A stretch of 6,673 nt of DNA from an uncultured Saprospiraceae bacterium (GTDB lineage Bacteria > Bacteroidota > Bacteroidia > Chitinophagales > Saprospiraceae): positions 1 to 6,673 of the forward strand of contig CALGLY010000221.1 in the NCBI GenBank assembly GCA_937959095.1, given 5' to 3'. Positions 4,958-6,673 of the stretch are shown here, one piece after another. Numbering within the stretch: position 1 is the stretch's first letter; every line of letters starts with the position of its first letter. The notes under the pieces are model-generated. The model saw only the letters and a list, made by a program, of their open reading frames with translations. It did no database searches and was not told the DNA's origin. The translations under genes and the position numbers were made by a program.

Positions 4958-5980
4958 ATGAAATATATCATTTTCTTCCTGCTTGTGCTGCCCGCAGTAC
5001 TCATCGGGCAGACAACGACGGTGGAAGGTACTATCGTAGATTCTAAGGATAAAGGTATTAAAAATGTAAAAGTAAAAATCGGCAATTCTATCGCTGTTTA
5101 CACCGATGTAAATGGGATGTTTTCGACAAAACTATCGCATCGTCAGCACTTAAATACAAGAGTAAAAATTACGGCTATTCGACGTGATTATGTCACCTAC
5201 ATAAATAGTGACCTGATTATTACGAGTCCGGAAAGCATGACCCTCGATAAAATTGTACTGCTACGCGAGGGCGAAGAATTGAATCCAGGAGCGACTAGTA
5301 CGATCAAGGACAATGATGATTTGATAAAGAAAAACGAGGAGTTGGTAAATACCAATCAGGATATTATCACGGATAATATGGGCAGTTTCGGAGCGAAATA
5401 CCAGCGCGAAATTCGAGATATGGAAGCCGATATTTCGCAACTCGAAGATAAGATACGAAGTATCAGTGAGCGTATCCAAAACCTAAGTAGCGACTTACTA
5501 CAAACCCGTGATAAAGACCGATTTCTATCGGACTTGATTAGTAGAGAGCAAGCTATTCTTGCGAAGCAAGAAAGTATCATAGCAAGCCAAGCAGGATTGA
5601 TACAAGCTCTAAGCGTACAATCTGCAAAAGGTATTGCTTTGGAGAATGCTAGAGTAGCCTATGAAAATGATGATGCCTTAGAAATTTCTTTCCAATTTAA
5701 GGATGCCTTTGGCAATCGTCCGCAAGCAAGCAGTCCGCAAGTCATAAGTATAGAAGTGCATCAACTACAAGGCAAAAGCCGCACCAAACGCCTGCTTCAT
5801 ACGCCCGAAGATGGGAATTTGGAAAGCAGCCGCCTGCGCCAAAAGTTAGATGTGTCGCGCCTCAATACGGTACGCTTCGTTAGTCCTGATGCGTTTAAGA
5901 AAAAATATCGTAAGATGGGCTATATCGTCTATTTCTATCTTGGCGAAACCTTGCTTGGCGCGCAGGGCTATCGGCTTTAG
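4958..5980 (+). CDS. Secreted CarboxypepD_reg-like and coiled-coil protein, function unknown
   Basis: A 340-aa protein that I do not recognise as a named family. Residues 1-18 are a signal peptide (MKYIIFFLLVLPAVLIGQ) with no lipobox Cys, so the protein is periplasmic or exported, not a lipoprotein. Residues 20-102 are a carboxypeptidase-regulatory-like domain (TTVEGTIVDSKDKGIKNVKV, then YTDVNGMFSTKL). Residues 118 to about 215 are highly charged with heptad-like spacing (DLIKKNEELV, EADISQLEDKIRSISERI, SREQAILAKQESI), predicting a long coiled coil and probably oligomerisation. Residues 225-340 look like a C-terminal beta-domain (ALEISFQFKDAFGNRP, VISIEVHQLQ, GYIVYFYLGETLLGAQGYRL). There is no enzyme motif and no T9SS C-terminal signal. 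The ATG at 4958 is 14 nt after the inverted repeat, with no Shine-Dalgarno sequence. A structural or adaptor role in the envelope is inferred from architecture only. Confidence 0.85.
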   Translation: MKYIIFFLLVLPAVLIGQTTTVEGTIVDSKDKGIKNVKVKIGNSIAVYTDVNGMFSTKLSHRQHLNTRVKITAIRRDYVTYINSDLIITSPESMTLDKIVLLREGEELNPGATSTIKDNDDLIKKNEELVNTNQDIITDNMGSFGAKYQREIRDMEADISQLEDKIRSISERIQNLSSDLLQTRDKDRFLSDLISREQAILAKQESIIASQAGLIQALSVQSAKGIALENARVAYENDDALEISFQFKDAFGNRPQASSPQVISIEVHQLQGKSRTKRLLHTPEDGNLESSRLRQKLDVSRLNTVRFVSPDAFKKKYRKMGYIVYFYLGETLLGAQGYRL

Positions 5981-6012
5981 GCAGAGGCGTAATCAATTCT
6001 ATTCTATTAAGA

Positions 6013-6050
6013 AGAATGGACAGGCGAATTTGAAATCGCCCGTCCATTCT
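6013..6050. terminator. Stem-loop between convergent genes, bidirectional terminator-like
   Basis: AGAATGGAC (6013-6021) pairs with GTCCATTCT (6042-6050). After one A/C mismatch, GGCGA (6023-6027) pairs with TCGCC (6036-6040), closing an eight-base loop. It starts 32 bp after the TAG of the coiled-coil gene and ends 12 bp before the stop of the opposing gene, where shared terminators are expected. Neither side has a long immediate T-run: ACCAATAGCCTTTT follows on plus and TCTTCTTAATAG on minus. Termination strength is therefore uncertain. Confidence 0.65.
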
Positions 6051-6062
6051 ACCAATAGCCTT

Positions 6063-6673
6063 TTAGTTTACAGTAGCAACCAACTTAGCCTTATCGCTCC
6101 GCGCAATTTTTTTACAGAAAGCACGCCAATCCGTATATTGGTCGGCAGGAATTTCTTTGGATAGCATCTTCAACGACCGAAAGCATTGCACTTCATTTCC
6201 TTTCGTTTCAAATTGCATTTGATAGCTTCCGTATTCAGATGCTATATGTACTGCTTTAGGGACGCTTTCAATGCTAACCGTTTCGGGGAGTTGAATGCGA
6301 ATCGTATCGAGTTCCGTATAGCTATTTCGAATTAAAACTGGATTGATACGATTTTCATCGACATCAGGAATGGAGGTGAATTGATTATTTAGATTGATAG
6401 GTATAAATAAGCGTTTTCCACTCCTTGAGGCATAATGTGCTATTTCTAATTCGGTTTGAACACTCCCTTTTGGTACGTCTTTTTCCAATTGAATATCAAG
6501 TTGCACGAGCTGACTTAAAGGCAAAGAACTACCTTCTAAGAATTGCTTTTTTTGCTCAGCTTCGCTTTTATAATAAGTGATAAAACTTTGATAATAATCA
6601 TAATCTAAACCACCTATCGCTATTTCATCTTTCAGCAGTGCTTGCCCTTTTTCATTGACTTGAATATGTGTAT
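6063..6673 (-). CDS. DUF3857/DUF3858 transglutaminase-type protein, C-terminal part (5' end outside window)
   Basis: The frame is open from the TAA at 6063-6065 to the window edge, giving 202 visible residues; the protein starts beyond 6673. A TTG at 6524 is not the start, because coding sequence continues upstream of it (THIQVNEKGQALLKDE, then GGLDYDYYQSFITYYKSEAE). The visible part matches the C-terminal region of Bacteroidota proteins that carry DUF3857, a transglutaminase-like core and DUF3858. Examples are 'HYASRSGKRLFIPINLNNQF' and the family-typical end 'EIPADQYTDWRAF..KIARSDKAKLV'. 'GLDYDYYQSFITYYK' corresponds to the segment linking the core to the tail domain. Full-length relatives have about 600-650 residues and a signal peptide, and are thought to act in the periplasm. 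The catalytic Cys-His-Asp region is not in the window. The gene is convergent with the coiled-coil gene and shares the stem-loop at 6013-6050. Confidence 0.78.
   Translation of the reverse strand, partial: THIQVNEKGQALLKDEIAIGGLDYDYYQSFITYYKSEAEQKKQFLEGSSLPLSQLVQLDIQLEKDVPKGSVQTELEIAHYASRSGKRLFIPINLNNQFTSIPDVDENRINPVLIRNSYTELDTIRIQLPETVSIESVPKAVHIASEYGSYQMQFETKGNEVQCFRSLKMLSKEIPADQYTDWRAFCKKIARSDKAKLVATVN

Noticed and set aside
5850..6164. Plus-strand 104-codon open frame
   Set aside because: It overlaps the end of the coiled-coil gene, the terminator stem and the opposing DUF3858 gene; its sequence has no coherent fold or family.
6522..6524. TTG at 6524 as the start of the DUF3858-type gene
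   Set aside because: The frame stays open to the window edge, and the upstream residues (GGLDYDYYQSFITYYK) fit the same family, so the gene begins outside the window.

Overview
The window looks like chromosomal DNA from a member of the Bacteroidota, probably near the Saprospiria/Chitinophagia. This rests on family content and signals, not on a search. It carries a YbeY whose third metal ligand is Asp, as I recall for Bacteroidota, an RsbW-like ATPase beside it, two proteins with carboxypeptidase-regulatory-like (CarboxypepD_reg) domains, a DUF3857/DUF3858 transglutaminase-type protein, a secreted beta-helix protein, and a clear TAnnTTTG promoter box. Intergenic DNA is very AT-rich while the genes are moderate in GC.

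Left third (1-1444), all genes on the minus strand. A solo RsbW/SpoIIAB-type ATP-binding protein (1016-1444) is upstream of ybeY (198-677), which is upstream of the first 34 codons of a thioredoxin/AhpC-like protein (1-104). Every gap here holds inverted-repeat DNA: a near-perfect palindrome at 126-193 between the thioredoxin gene and ybeY, and a hairpin at 827-866 abutting a 142-bp imperfect palindrome (867-1008) between ybeY and the ATPase gene.

Middle (1445-4333). A 1.05-kb AT-rich stretch without a credible gene separates the ATPase gene from a GTG-started, secreted, right-handed beta-helix protein (2491-3483, plus strand). That gene ends at a textbook terminator (3512-3553) and converges on a polysaccharide-deacetylase-family gene (3578-4333, minus strand).

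Right third (4334-6673). A TATATTTG promoter box (4384-4391) drives a small membrane-anchored protein with one CarboxypepD_reg domain (4423-4830). A 112-bp inverted-repeat element (4832-4943) follows, then a secreted protein with the same type of domain plus a coiled coil (4958-5980). A stem-loop at 6013-6050 separates it from the convergent C-terminal end of a DUF3857/DUF3858-type protein (6063 to the window edge).

Functionally, the left part is housekeeping (ribosome RNA maturation, redox, a signalling ATPase). The right part is envelope and secreted proteins of mostly unknown role. I found no CRISPR array, transposase, phage gene, toxin-antitoxin pair, tRNA or rRNA, and no convincing new multi-gene system. 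The most unusual content is the density of palindromic intergenic elements and the empty kilobase upstream of the beta-helix gene.
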